A stretch of 52,741 nucleotides of DNA, taken from assembly GCA_017436325.1 (NCBI GenBank), contig JAFSDI010000010.1, positions 1-52,741 on the forward strand, written 5' to 3'. Below the pieces are notes generated by a model. That model was not told the DNA's origin, searched no databases, and saw nothing but the letters and a program-made list of their open reading frames with translations. Source of the DNA: Alphaproteobacteria bacterium (GTDB lineage: Bacteria; Pseudomonadota; Alphaproteobacteria; Rs-D84). The stretch's first letter is position 1. Every line of letters begins with the position of its first letter. This document shows, piece after piece, positions 24,487 through 33,200 of this stretch. The position numbers were made by a program, and so were the translations under genes.

Positions 24487-24957
24487 TTATAGCAAAAATA
24501 ATGTTGTAATAAAAGATAAAAATCCACCAAGTAAAAAGAATGGGCCAAATGGTATGTATTTTGTACGATGTATATATGCCCAAATTGCACCTGTTATACA
24601 CGCGATGATTAATGCAAGTGAAAGTCCGTATACCCCCAGCCATAGCCCGCCAACACCAATTAGTTTTATATCGCCCATACCAATTGGTGGATATTTTAAT
24701 TCGCTTTTTTTGTTTAGTGCTTTTTCAAATAAAAAACCAATTGTTGCAGTTGTTGTGTATCCAAAAATTCCGCCTAGTACGGCATTGGTTATTTCAATTG
24801 GATATGGAAAAAATACAACAAAGCATAGTCCAATTAACATCAATGGAAATAAATATTTGTCTGGAATGATTCGGTGTCGAAAGTCTGTGATAGAGATTTG
24901 TATAGCACAATATGTGGCTAAAAGTGTTAAAATAATGAAAAATATGTAAAAAATCAC
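24487..24957 (-). CDS. A24 prepilin-type peptidase (CpaA/PilD-like), catalytic domain only
   Basis: 156 residues, polytopic inner-membrane protein. Carries the two aspartates of the A24 aspartyl peptidases: ITDFRHRIIPDKY near 28 and PIGMGDIKLIG (GxGD motif) near 95. It also has PFGPFFLLGG at the end. The N-terminal methylase domain of full PilD is absent, as in CpaA/TadV enzymes. These cleave type IV prepilin-like signal peptides. A GTG start is used, with GGGAGA six bases upstream. It heads an operon of exported proteins; no pilin gene is present in the window. Confidence 0.8.
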   Translation of the reverse strand: MIFYIFFIILTLLATYCAIQISITDFRHRIIPDKYLFPLMLIGLCFVVFFPYPIEITNAVLGGIFGYTTTATIGFLFEKALNKKSELKYPPIGMGDIKLIGVGGLWLGVYGLSLALIIACITGAIWAYIHRTKYIPFGPFFLLGGFLSFITTLFLL

Positions 24958-25030
24958 GTTTTTCTCCCTTGCGTTTCGAATCGGATATGTGGTACAGTTG
25001 TATTATAGTATATGGTAAAGGTTTTGTAAA

Positions 25031-25633
25031 ATGAGTAAAGGCTGGGATAGTACCGCGTTAAAAAAATTAAAGTCTTTGATTGGCAAGGGGTTGTCTACGT
25101 CTGAAATCGGTCGTCGATTAGGAATGTCAAAGAATGCTGTTGTTGGTAAACTGAACCGTTTGGGATGGAACGCAAAGGCGGGTGGTGTTCCTGTGGCAGA
25201 GGTAGAAACCAAAGTAACAAAAAAAACAAAGACTGAAAAAAATGCAGAAACTGGGAATAAAGCGACTGCTGTAAAGAAAACAGATAAAAAAGCCGCTGTT
25301 AAAACAGATGAAAAGCAGACAGGGAAGAGATTGTCTGTAAAGGTTGAAAAAAAATCAAAGGTTGTAAATGCGCTTGATAAGATTGCTGATAAAAAAGTAA
25401 CTGCGGAACCAAGGGTTTCTGAAAAAAGTTTGGCGGCACATCAGCGTATAATTCAACATTCTTTGGAAATGGCGAATTTAAAACCGAATCAGTGTCGTTG
25501 GCCAATTGGTGATCCTGATTCTGAAAATTTTCATTTTTGTGGGGAAACTGTTTTTGTGGGTAAGCCTTATTGTTATGAACATTGTAAGCAGGCATATCAG
25601 TTCGCACCACCAAAGAAACTGACTGCAAAATAG
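25031..25633 (+). CDS. gcrA: GcrA-family cell-cycle regulator
   Basis: 200 residues. The N-terminal helix-turn-helix (GWDSTALKKLKSLIGKGLS..., IGRRLGMSKNAVVGKLNRLGW) and C-terminal CRWPIGDPDSENFHFCG...YCYEHCKQAYQ are the two conserved GcrA blocks, separated by a Lys-rich linker. GcrA is an alphaproteobacterial sigma70-bound coactivator that responds to CcrM methylation of GANTC sites. Divergent from the prepilin peptidase; AAAGG precedes the ATG. The next gene begins 11 bases downstream. Confidence 0.92.
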   Translation: MSKGWDSTALKKLKSLIGKGLSTSEIGRRLGMSKNAVVGKLNRLGWNAKAGGVPVAEVETKVTKKTKTEKNAETGNKATAVKKTDKKAAVKTDEKQTGKRLSVKVEKKSKVVNALDKIADKKVTAEPRVSEKSLAAHQRIIQHSLEMANLKPNQCRWPIGDPDSENFHFCGETVFVGKPYCYEHCKQAYQFAPPKKLTAK

Positions 25634-25644
25634 GAATTTGATTT

Positions 25645-28131
25645 ATGGTGTCTGAGAGAGAGAGTCTTTATAAAAAATTAACCGCTGTTGATGTTGATGT
25701 CGCAGGAAGTCTTTTGCGTGCTTATTATGATGCTGATGGCAAGTTGGTTTTCGTTTTGGATTTCTTTAAGAATGATATAAAACCTAATGTTTTGTTGGTG
25801 TTGAATGCTGTGGGTGGACGTAAATGGGATGATATCTTGGCAAATGATTATGGTGTCGATTTGGAAACTGTGCGCCCAAAGGAAGATAATAAATATCAAA
25901 AGCTGGATGTGGAATATTCTGGACTTGCAGAATATGATGGTGTGTTGCAGGCGTATAATTCTGGGGCTGGTTTTGATGATGCGTTGCTGAAATTAAATGT
26001 GTTTAGACGTTCTGCGGCAATGCGTGCAGCAATGGAAAGACGTGATGATGCAGAACTTACTGTAATCAAGGCGCGTGATACAATAGATAAAACACAGGAA
26101 AAATTACAAGATTTACAGGGAAAATTAATAAAATTACGTTCAAAACTGGGTGGGTATCGTGCTAATGTTGGCAAGGAGCCTACAAAGCAATCAGCAGCAA
26201 AAATCTTGCGGGTAGAAGCGCAAATCGATTCAACAAATGAAAAAATAAATCGTGCAAAAAATCGTTTAAATAAAGCACAAAAAAGATTGGCGCTGGCACA
26301 AGATGAAATTGATGCTGCAAATAATATTTTGGAATTGTTAAATTCTGGTGATTTGCCTGCAAAACCTGTTGTGACAGATATGGCACTTGTGTCAAATGCG
26401 CAATTGCCTGCAGAAATTGACAACGATTTTATTGATGAAGAAATATCGGAAGATATAGAAGATTTTGAACCAAAGGCGGAAATTATGGCTGATGATGATG
26501 TAAAACCACTGTTGGATAAAGACCCAAATGTCTTAGATGAACATATTGCTTTTAAGCCTGTTGATTTTTCAGGCGGTCAGTCTGTTGATAATATGCCTGT
26601 TGTACAACCTAATTTTATGCCAGCATCGTTTGAAGAAAGTACTGATTATGAAGAGTCTGAACCAATGGCGTCAGATGTGTTGGATGTGTCAAAGCCTTTG
26701 TATATTAATGATTCTGATGTTGATGTAAATGCTGATGATGAATTTACTTTGCCTGCGCCAACAGAAAATGTTGCAGAAAAAATGCCTGAAACAGAGGAGA
26801 AAATAGATTCTGAATTATTGGGGGCGTTTAAACCTGTTGAAATCCCGCAGATTGTCGATGAAATGGATTCGCCTGTTGTGCCGTATGGTGAACCAGCAGA
26901 AAAAGTAACTGAAATTTATGAAGAGCCTTTACAGGCACCGGTTTATGAACCAATAATGCCACAACCTGTTGTAACAGAAGATGTTCAGAATACTGATTTT
27001 GATGTTGATAATAATGTGGATTTTGAAAAACCAGAAGTGGCAATGGCGCCGATTAGTTCTGATTATCGGCCTGTTTCACCAATGGCTTCAAATACAGATA
27101 ATGATTCTGCTGCACCGATTGATGTTGTTAGTGCTAATTCTGTGGGGACACGAAAACCAACATTTGTTTACTATATAATGTTAATTTTGTTGATTGTATT
27201 GTCAATATTTACATTATGGTTCTATCAAAAATCAGCGGGTGATTCAACGCCTGTTTTGGGTGCACAAACAGATGTTGTTGAAACTGATATAGATGATGTT
27301 ATTGTGCCAGAAGAAAATAATCCTGCGGTTTTTGTTGCACCAAAAGATGTTGAACCACAGGTTGTTGGACTGGCTGCTGAATCAGCACAGATTGTAGAAG
27401 TGTCGCCAACAGAAAATTTAGGGGCTGATGCTGGGGCTGCAGATGTTGTGTTTGATGAAACTGTTTTGCCAGAAGATGTGCCTGTTATGCAGCCAGAACC
27501 GGTTGTCTTTACCCCAGAGGTTGAGCCGGTGGTTGTCGAAATAACACAGAAGGTAGAAGAACCTGTTGTAACTGAACCAGAATCCCCTTTCTTGTCAGAT
27601 GAAGAAGTGAAATTGATAAAAACAGAAGAAGAAATTTTAAAGGAAAAGCCGGCTTATGGTGTGGCATCAGAAAGCGAAGTTTTAACAATTGTTGATGAAC
27701 CAGACGTTGTGATGCCGACTGTTGTGGCACAGGATACGGTTGTTGTTGATGAGATTCTGGAAGAAACAGCAAATTCTGTAGATGGAACATATGTTGCGCC
27801 AGTTGTCGAACAGCAAGAAGTTGTGTATCAAGCACCTGTTTCCAAGTATGATATGTCTGTAAATCAGCAAATTACATCTGAAGAATATGTTGATGATTCT
27901 GTGGATTATGATGTTTTACCACAGGTATTGAATACAGGTTCTGGCTTTAATGATGCACCGTTACAGCAAACTGCGTCTGAAATGATTATGGAAACAGAGG
28001 TAGTGGAAACTTGTGCAGATGGATTGCCCCCAGATGTTAATGGTTGTTGTGATGGTGAAGAATCAGTGTTTGTTGATGGTGAATATATGTGTTGTGTTAT
28101 TGGTGGTGATGAATGTTTCCCACCGATGTAA
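25645..28131 (+). CDS. Large acidic single-span membrane protein with coiled coil, unknown
   Basis: 828 residues, no signal peptide. Residues 1-100 form a mixed alpha/beta region (LFVLDFFKND..., NVLLVLNAVGGRKWDDI). A long coiled coil follows (about 130-235). A low-complexity, strongly acidic Pro/Val/Glu segment leads to one membrane span (about 506-527, YYIMLILLIVLSIFTLWFY). A second acidic region and a Cys-rich tail (CADGLPPDVNGCCDGEE...CCVIGGDECF) complete it. The orientation predicts a cytoplasmic coiled coil and an exported acidic tail with disulfides. It lies 11 bases after gcrA, so co-transcription is likely. Not recognised; possibly an envelope scaffold. Confidence 0.7.
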   Translation: MVSERESLYKKLTAVDVDVAGSLLRAYYDADGKLVFVLDFFKNDIKPNVLLVLNAVGGRKWDDILANDYGVDLETVRPKEDNKYQKLDVEYSGLAEYDGVLQAYNSGAGFDDALLKLNVFRRSAAMRAAMERRDDAELTVIKARDTIDKTQEKLQDLQGKLIKLRSKLGGYRANVGKEPTKQSAAKILRVEAQIDSTNEKINRAKNRLNKAQKRLALAQDEIDAANNILELLNSGDLPAKPVVTDMALVSNAQLPAEIDNDFIDEEISEDIEDFEPKAEIMADDDVKPLLDKDPNVLDEHIAFKPVDFSGGQSVDNMPVVQPNFMPASFEESTDYEESEPMASDVLDVSKPLYINDSDVDVNADDEFTLPAPTENVAEKMPETEEKIDSELLGAFKPVEIPQIVDEMDSPVVPYGEPAEKVTEIYEEPLQAPVYEPIMPQPVVTEDVQNTDFDVDNNVDFEKPEVAMAPISSDYRPVSPMASNTDNDSAAPIDVVSANSVGTRKPTFVYYIMLILLIVLSIFTLWFYQKSAGDSTPVLGAQTDVVETDIDDVIVPEENNPAVFVAPKDVEPQVVGLAAESAQIVEVSPTENLGADAGAADVVFDETVLPEDVPVMQPEPVVFTPEVEPVVVEITQKVEEPVVTEPESPFLSDEEVKLIKTEEEILKEKPAYGVASESEVLTIVDEPDVVMPTVVAQDTVVVDEILEETANSVDGTYVAPVVEQQEVVYQAPVSKYDMSVNQQITSEEYVDDSVDYDVLPQVLNTGSGFNDAPLQQTASEMIMETEVVETCADGLPPDVNGCCDGEESVFVDGEYMCCVIGGDECFPPM

Positions 28132-28148
28132 AAATCGAAAAATAAAAT

Positions 28149-28172
28149 GCCCCAAATTATCTTTGGGGTTTT
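28149..28172 (+). terminator. Terminator of gcrA-25645
   Basis: GCCCCAAA ttatc TTTGGGG hairpin followed by TTTTTG. Confidence 0.8.
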
Positions 28173-28193
28173 TGTTTATTTAATTTTTTATAA

Positions 28194-28220
28194 GAAAAAA
28201 AGATGCACATTTTGTGCATC
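28194..28220 (-). terminator. Terminator of tig
   Basis: GATGCACA ttt TGTGCATC hairpin with a seven-base U run on the minus strand. Confidence 0.85.
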
Positions 28221-28238
28221 TCTTGTTATTTGTGGTTG

Positions 28239-29546
28239 TTATTTAACATTTGCTTGCTGGAACAATTCTTCTGCCTTTACCTTTTTTTCTTTGGTTTTGA
28301 CATGTGTTAACATTGCATCCAGTGCTTTGCGTTCGAATAACATTCCGCGCAGCATTGCCAAAGCATTTTGATTTTTGTTATAGAATTCAAATACTTGTTT
28401 TGGGTCTGGATAGCGTGATGCTTCGGCCCAGATTGCTTGTTGTAAATCTTCGCGGGTAACTTCGACTTTGTTTTGTGTGCCCCACTCTGCTAAGATTAAA
28501 CCAAGTTTAACGCGACGTTCTGCGTCTTTGCGTTCTTGTTTTTCGTCCCATTTATGGTCACATTTTTCATCGTGACAATGTGTATGTGAACGTTCAAATT
28601 CTGATTTTGCCATTTCGTATTCTTGATTTACCAATGATTCTGGCAAGTCTAATTTAACTTTGTCCGCTAAGATATCAAGCAGTTCGTTGCGCATATCGCG
28701 TTGTGCAGCATCGTTGTATTGTTCGTTCAGGATGTTACGAATGTGATTTCGCAGTGCATCAACTGTTTCCTGACCAACTGCCTTTGCAAGGTCATCATTT
28801 AGTTCTGGCAAAATATGTTTGCGAATTTCATGAATTTCGACTTCGAATCTTGCGTCTTTGTCAGCCAAATTTTCTGCATGGTAGTCTGCAGGGAATTTTA
28901 CATTTACATCAAATTTATCGCCAATTTTATGACCAATAATTTGATCTTCGAATCCTGGGATAAACGCACCAGACCCCAGTATTAAATGGTGTTTTTTTGC
29001 TGCGCCACCTTCGAATGCTGTGTCGTCAACATAGCCTGTAAAGTCGATGACAGCGACATCACCATTTGCAGCGACATAATTTTCGTCTTGTTTTTCTGCG
29101 GTGCTGCGACTTTTACGAATGTTTTCTAGGGCTGTTTCGACTTCTTTTTCGTCAAGGTCTGTTATTTTCTTTGTTACTGTGAATTTTTCAAGATCAATTG
29201 CAGATAGTGTTGGTAATATGTCAAAATCCAAGGTGTATTCAACGTCTTTACCAATTTCCCAGCCAGATAAATCTGCTTTTGGTGCGCCGGCTAAGCGTAA
29301 TTTTTTTTCTGCGACATATTCATTTAAATCTTTATTCATTAGATTGTCGATTGCTTCACCGTATGCAGATGCGTTGAATTTTTGGCGCAGAATTGATAGT
29401 GGAACTTTTCCAGTGCGGAATCCAGCCATTTTTACTGTTTTGCCATGTTCAAGTAAAATTTCATCAGCTGCTTTTTGCAGGTCGGCGGCGCTGATTGTTC
29501 CATTAATAGAATAATGTAAATCTTTTATTTTTTCTTTTGTAAACAT
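28239..29546 (-). CDS. tig: Trigger factor with His/Cys-rich insertion
   Basis: Ribosome-associated folding chaperone and prolyl isomerase. 435 residues, close to E. coli's 432. GFRTGKVP (42-49) is the ribosome-binding signature; the FKBP-type domain has GDVAVIDFTGYVDD and FEGG; a C-terminal helical domain follows. Residues 321-331 read HTHCHDEKCDH, five histidines or cysteines in a helical linker, unlike the standard sequence and suggestive of metal binding. GGGAAACAT-type site upstream. The usual clpP-clpX neighbours are not here. Confidence 0.92.
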   Translation of the reverse strand: MFTKEKIKDLHYSINGTISAADLQKAADEILLEHGKTVKMAGFRTGKVPLSILRQKFNASAYGEAIDNLMNKDLNEYVAEKKLRLAGAPKADLSGWEIGKDVEYTLDFDILPTLSAIDLEKFTVTKKITDLDEKEVETALENIRKSRSTAEKQDENYVAANGDVAVIDFTGYVDDTAFEGGAAKKHHLILGSGAFIPGFEDQIIGHKIGDKFDVNVKFPADYHAENLADKDARFEVEIHEIRKHILPELNDDLAKAVGQETVDALRNHIRNILNEQYNDAAQRDMRNELLDILADKVKLDLPESLVNQEYEMAKSEFERSHTHCHDEKCDHKWDEKQERKDAERRVKLGLILAEWGTQNKVEVTREDLQQAIWAEASRYPDPKQVFEFYNKNQNALAMLRGMLFERKALDAMLTHVKTKEKKVKAEELFQQANVK

Positions 29547-29614
29547 ATGTTTCCCCTAACTTAATTTTGGAATTGCCTGATGATTATACACTCTTTTTTT
29601 ATTAAAGCAATAAT

Positions 29615-29645
29615 AAAAAATCCCACAAAGGTGGGATTTTTTTGC
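29615..29645 (-). terminator. Terminator of rplM-rpsI
   Basis: TCCCAC aaag GTGGGA hairpin (29621-29636) flanked by A and T runs; works in both directions. Confidence 0.85.
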
Positions 29646-29660
29646 ATTCGTTTGAAATAA

Positions 29661-30143
29661 TTAACGTTTGCTGAACTGTGTTGATCTGCGTGCTTTGCGA
29701 TAACCATAGTGTTTACGTTCAACAACACGGCTGTCGCGTGTCAAGAAGCCAGCTGTCTTTAAGACTGCGCGCAATTCTGGTTCTACTTTTTCCAATGCTT
29801 TGGAAATACCATGTTTTACCGCGCCAGCCTGACCTGACAGGCCACCACCTTCGACAAATGCAACAATATCATATGATGTTTCGCGATTTGTAACACCAAA
29901 AGGTTGTGCAATAATCATTTGTAATACAGCACGGCGGAAATATTCATTAGATGCCTTGCCATTAACGATTATATTGCCTTTGCCTGGCATTAAGTATACG
30001 CGTGCAACAGAATCTTTACGTTTTCCGGTTGCGTATGTTGTGTCTGTTAATTTTGGTGTTGCAACTGGTGCTTTCTTAGCAGTTGCTTTCTTTGCTGTTG
30101 TTGCCTTGGTTGTTTTGGCAACTGTTTTTTTTGCTTCTGCCAT
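29661..30143 (-). CDS. rpsI: 30S ribosomal protein S9
   Basis: 160 residues. Core matches S9 ([39 protein letters not shown], the basic C-terminus [12 protein letters not shown] that reaches the P site). A Lys/Ala/Thr-rich N-terminal extension of about 30 residues precedes it. Its ATG overlaps the last base of the rplM stop, so the two are coupled. Confidence 0.97.
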   Translation of the reverse strand: MAEAKKTVAKTTKATTAKKATAKKAPVATPKLTDTTYATGKRKDSVARVYLMPGKGNIIVNGKASNEYFRRAVLQMIIAQPFGVTNRETSYDIVAFVEGGGLSGQAGAVKHGISKALEKVEPELRAVLKTAGFLTRDSRVVERKHYGYRKARRSTQFSKR

Positions 30144-30616
30144 TATTCGCCCCTTTTGTTTTTACGATTCAAGCCTGCAAAATCAATAACCTGTGGATTT
30201 TGTGCAGTGTGTTTGTGTTCAGCGCCTGCATATACGTGCAGTTTTGTTAAGCGTTTGTTTGCCAGTGCAACAGCAGTGCGGCGGCCCATCATACGTTTAA
30301 CTGCATTAAATACCAATTGTTCTGGTTTTTCTTCGCGCATTTGACCCAATGTGCGGGATTTTAAACCGCCTGTCCATAAGCTGTGCCAGAAGAAACGGTC
30401 TTTGTCAGGCTTGTGCCCAGATAAAGCAACCTTGTCTGCGTTGATGATAACAACATGGTCGCCACAATCCATATTTGGTGTCCAGGTTGGTTTGTGCTTT
30501 CCGCGCAGGATGTTTGCAGTATATGCCGCCAAACGTCCCAGCGTGCAATCTGTTGCGTCAATCAGATACCATTTCGCATCTAATTCACATTTTTTTAACG
30601 ATTTTGTCGCTGCCAT
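30143..30616 (-). CDS. rplM: 50S ribosomal protein L13
   Basis: 157 residues, normal length. [49 protein letters not shown] loop and [17 protein letters not shown] are L13 signatures. First gene of the rplM-rpsI operon, with a weak AGGAAAAAA-type site. Confidence 0.97.
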   Translation of the reverse strand: MAATKSLKKCELDAKWYLIDATDCTLGRLAAYTANILRGKHKPTWTPNMDCGDHVVIINADKVALSGHKPDKDRFFWHSLWTGGLKSRTLGQMREEKPEQLVFNAVKRMMGRRTAVALANKRLTKLHVYAGAEHKHTAQNPQVIDFAGLNRKNKRGE

Positions 30617-30751
30617 TTTTATTTTTTCCTATGGTTTTTAAATTAAAGCGCGCATATTGTGCATTAAATCGGCAGAAAAGTCAAGAAAAATCGATGTGGT
30701 ATTATTGTACCGTATAGCTTAAGTGTTGCAGTGGGGGGATGGTGGCTGTTG

Positions 30752-30792
30752 ATAAAAAAACACCGGTTTATAGAATAAAAAGCCGGTGTTGA
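30752..30792 (-). terminator. Terminator of the 30816 gene
   Basis: AACACCGG...CCGGTGTT arms (30759-30790), followed by seven U on the minus strand. Confidence 0.85.
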
Positions 30793-30815
30793 AAGATAGA
30801 TAGAGCGGATGTTTT

Positions 30816-31586
30816 TTATTCTGTTTGTGTTTCAGTTGTTGTTCGGTCAATTATTTCCCAACGATATGTTGCTGTTTCACCTAATTTTTCCGCAGTTAAG
30901 ACATATTTACCGTTGCTGGATTCATTAAGTACATTTGGAATGGCTTGTTCGGCAAGTTGTTTTGCTGTGTCTGCTGTAATCTTTACTGCCGCCAAGGCAT
31001 CAGCCAAATTTGTATAACCGTCTGGGATTGTGCCGATTTTATCAATGCCGGCGCTTAATTGTGGTAATGTGTATATTTTTTCCCCTATACCCGTTGTTGC
31101 CCCGTGCGTAATTAGTAATTCATATAAGCTTGTTTCAGGGAATTCGTTAATAAAATCAGAAAAATAATTTGATATATCATAAAGACCCAAATTATCGTTC
31201 CAGCCAGCGAATAATCGTAATGTTATTCCTGCAACGCCTGGGAATTCAGTGTTAAAATAACTGTTGTATAAAAAATCATATATGTTGTTTATATCATTTG
31301 ACTGACCAGAAAAGAAGGGTGTACTAAGCCAGTCGTTTTCAAGTCTTCCAAATAAACGGTGTATTGTTCCCCTGCCCGCAACTTCGGCATATGTTGCGGT
31401 GGAATCAGGTGTGCCGATTTTGTTTGATAGTGTTGTTATGTCGCTTTGATTTGCTTTGGAATCTAATAAGTTTAATGTAGCGTAATTTGTCATCTGTTCA
31501 TCAAAAAATCCGCGGGATATAATTGATGCAGAGGCGACACTTGTGATTGTTAGCCAAATGATTGTACTGATTAAAATTTTGTTCAT
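30816..31586 (-). CDS. Exported variable-core family protein (locus B)
   Basis: 256 residues. Signal peptide ends Ser-Val-Ala-Ser-Ala before Ser-Ile-Ile-Ser-Arg-Gly-Phe. Residues about 25-55 (DEQMTNYATLNLLDSKANQSDITTLSNKIGT) align with the N termini of the 50095 and 51265 proteins. The core (about 60-185) is unlike the others. The end (IDKIGTIPDGYTNLADALAAV..., GKYVLTAEKLGETATYRWEIIDRTTTETQTE in pieces) is again conserved. No enzymatic motif. AAAGGAG ribosome binding site. Preceded by leader B and followed by its own terminator, so it is a self-contained cassette. Likely surface or periplasmic. Confidence 0.75.
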   Translation of the reverse strand: MNKILISTIIWLTITSVASASIISRGFFDEQMTNYATLNLLDSKANQSDITTLSNKIGTPDSTATYAEVAGRGTIHRLFGRLENDWLSTPFFSGQSNDINNIYDFLYNSYFNTEFPGVAGITLRLFAGWNDNLGLYDISNYFSDFINEFPETSLYELLITHGATTGIGEKIYTLPQLSAGIDKIGTIPDGYTNLADALAAVKITADTAKQLAEQAIPNVLNESSNGKYVLTAEKLGETATYRWEIIDRTTTETQTE

Positions 31587-31607
31587 TTTTTTACTCCTTT
31601 CGATTAA

Positions 31608-31884
31608 TAAAAAAACCGCAATGAGAATTCATGCGGTCGGGGAGTTCACAAATCACCTAAAAGTCTGATTCCGCCAGCCTTCGGGAAACCCTGTTGTATA
31701 AACTGACGGCTCCCCGACCGGTGTGGCTAAGCGGGGAAAACAATAAAAGACGCTTTCGCGCCCCTTTGTCGCGGATTCAGTATCGTTTTGCGATACCGCT
31801 TTTAGGCAAGGCTTGTGACAGCCCCGAACCAGATTCCCATCCAGTTCAATCGGAATTATACCATAAATATTGTATTTTTGTAAA
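31608..31884 (-). promoter_or_regulatory. Promoter, structured leader RNA and terminator (leader B)
   Basis: Minus strand: TTTACA (31884-31879), 18-bp spacer, TATAAT (31860-31855). The 5' hairpin GAACTGGAT GGGA ATCTGGTTC (31847-31826) is followed by GGGGCTGTC. A perfect 10-bp helix (31719-31710 with 31644-31635, GGTCGGGGAG/CTCCCCGACC) encloses CCGTCAG/CTGGCGG and an inner GGG/CCC hairpin. It ends in an intrinsic terminator (31636-31615 plus a U run), just before the AAAGGAG site. The middle third differs from leaders A and C. Confidence 0.78.
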
Positions 31885-31903
31885 TATAAAAATTGTTGAT
31901 TTG

Positions 31904-33184
31904 TTATATCGGCAGAATAATTCGAACGCAAAGTCCGCCAAGTTCGCTGTCTTCTAGGAACAGCTGGCCACCATGATTTTCAATCGCTGTTTTCGCAATC
32001 GATAACCCAAGACCCGTTCCCCCAGTTGATGTGCTGCGTGCTTCGTCAAGACGGATAAAAGGACGTAATGCATCTGGCTTTTTTTCATCAGGAATCCCAA
32101 TGCCGTCATCTTCGATTGTGATTTCGATGAAATCTGGTGTGTCTTTTTCAGTGATTTTTATGCGTTTGTTTGCATAGCGGGCCGCATTTTCAATAATATT
32201 GCCAAAGGCACGCGCAAGTGCCATAGGACGCGCATAAAACTGTGCGGGAATGTCTGGAAAATTTGTTATTATCTTCTTGTCTGGTGCCGCATCACGTGCA
32301 ATGCGAAGTAACATCGGTGGTAATTCTGTGGTTTGTTCTATTTCTGGGGCTTCGCCACGTGCAAAAGATAAATAACCGTTTACCATTTCTGTCATTCTGT
32401 CAATGTCTTGAATTAAATTATCGTTCGTTGCCGTGTTTGTTTCAATGGCCAGACGCATACGTGCAAGCGGTGATTTTAAATCGTGACTGACAGCATTTAA
32501 CATATCTGTACGGGTACGATTGTAGCGATCAAGTCGTTCTTTCATTTTTATCATAGATGTGGCTGCTTCGCGGATTTCTTTGGAACCGGTCGGTTCAAAC
32601 CCAGGTGCGTCAAGTCCGCGACCAAATCGATTCGCAGCGCGCGCAATACGGCGAATGCTGCGCGTGTGCAGGATGATGAATGGAGTGGCTAAAATTGATA
32701 CAATCAGTATTGAACCAATTAACCAGATTATAAATACTTCGGTGCTGGTTGAATAAATTCTGTATAATGATGTTCCAAATGTTGCTATCTTGTTGTCTTT
32801 GGTCGGTACGTCAATAAATACAAGACGTTTGCCTTTGTCTATATATATTTGTGCAGGACGTGATACACGCTTTGATAATTCTGATGCAAGTTTACCCGTT
32901 TCGCGTGATGAATTGTCGTTTTGGGTTGGGCGGTTTAATTTGTCGTTTATACTGATATTTATGCCAATGTCGCGCGCCATCTTTTGCGTTGTGGTAATAT
33001 CACCATCGTCAATAAAATTCATCATAGTGGTAATTTCACCCGCCAGTGTGCGTGCCAATGTATCATGCACACGTGACCAGTGATTGCCAAAAAATGCGTT
33101 CGCAACAATAACTTGCGCAATAATTAACGGTACAAGTATCATTAATATGGTTCTGGCGGAAAAACTGCGCGGTATAATTCTCAT
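31904..33184 (-). CDS. EnvZ-type sensor histidine kinase
   Basis: 426 residues, inner membrane. Membrane spans at about 8-30 and 155-178 flank a periplasmic sensor domain. HAMP linker, then H-box SHDLKSPLARMRLAIE (His near 240), N-box NIIENAARYANKRI, G1 DDGIGIP and G2 GGTGLGLSIA complete the catalytic domain. It overlaps no gene, but lies 16 bases after the response regulator and is co-transcribed with it. Closest to EnvZ-like kinases. The -35 of leader B begins 20 bases beyond its stop codon. Confidence 0.92.
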   Translation of the reverse strand: MRIIPRSFSARTILMILVPLIIAQVIVANAFFGNHWSRVHDTLARTLAGEITTMMNFIDDGDITTTQKMARDIGINISINDKLNRPTQNDNSSRETGKLASELSKRVSRPAQIYIDKGKRLVFIDVPTKDNKIATFGTSLYRIYSTSTEVFIIWLIGSILIVSILATPFIILHTRSIRRIARAANRFGRGLDAPGFEPTGSKEIREAATSMIKMKERLDRYNRTRTDMLNAVSHDLKSPLARMRLAIETNTATNDNLIQDIDRMTEMVNGYLSFARGEAPEIEQTTELPPMLLRIARDAAPDKKIITNFPDIPAQFYARPMALARAFGNIIENAARYANKRIKITEKDTPDFIEITIEDDGIGIPDEKKPDALRPFIRLDEARSTSTGGTGLGLSIAKTAIENHGGQLFLEDSELGGLCVRIILPI

Positions 33185-33200
33185 ACGATTTGCCTTTGGT

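Noticed and set aside
19321..24957. Prophage, because of the GH108 muramidase
   Set aside because: No capsid, tail, integrase or holin genes; the muramidase has a cleavable signal peptide.
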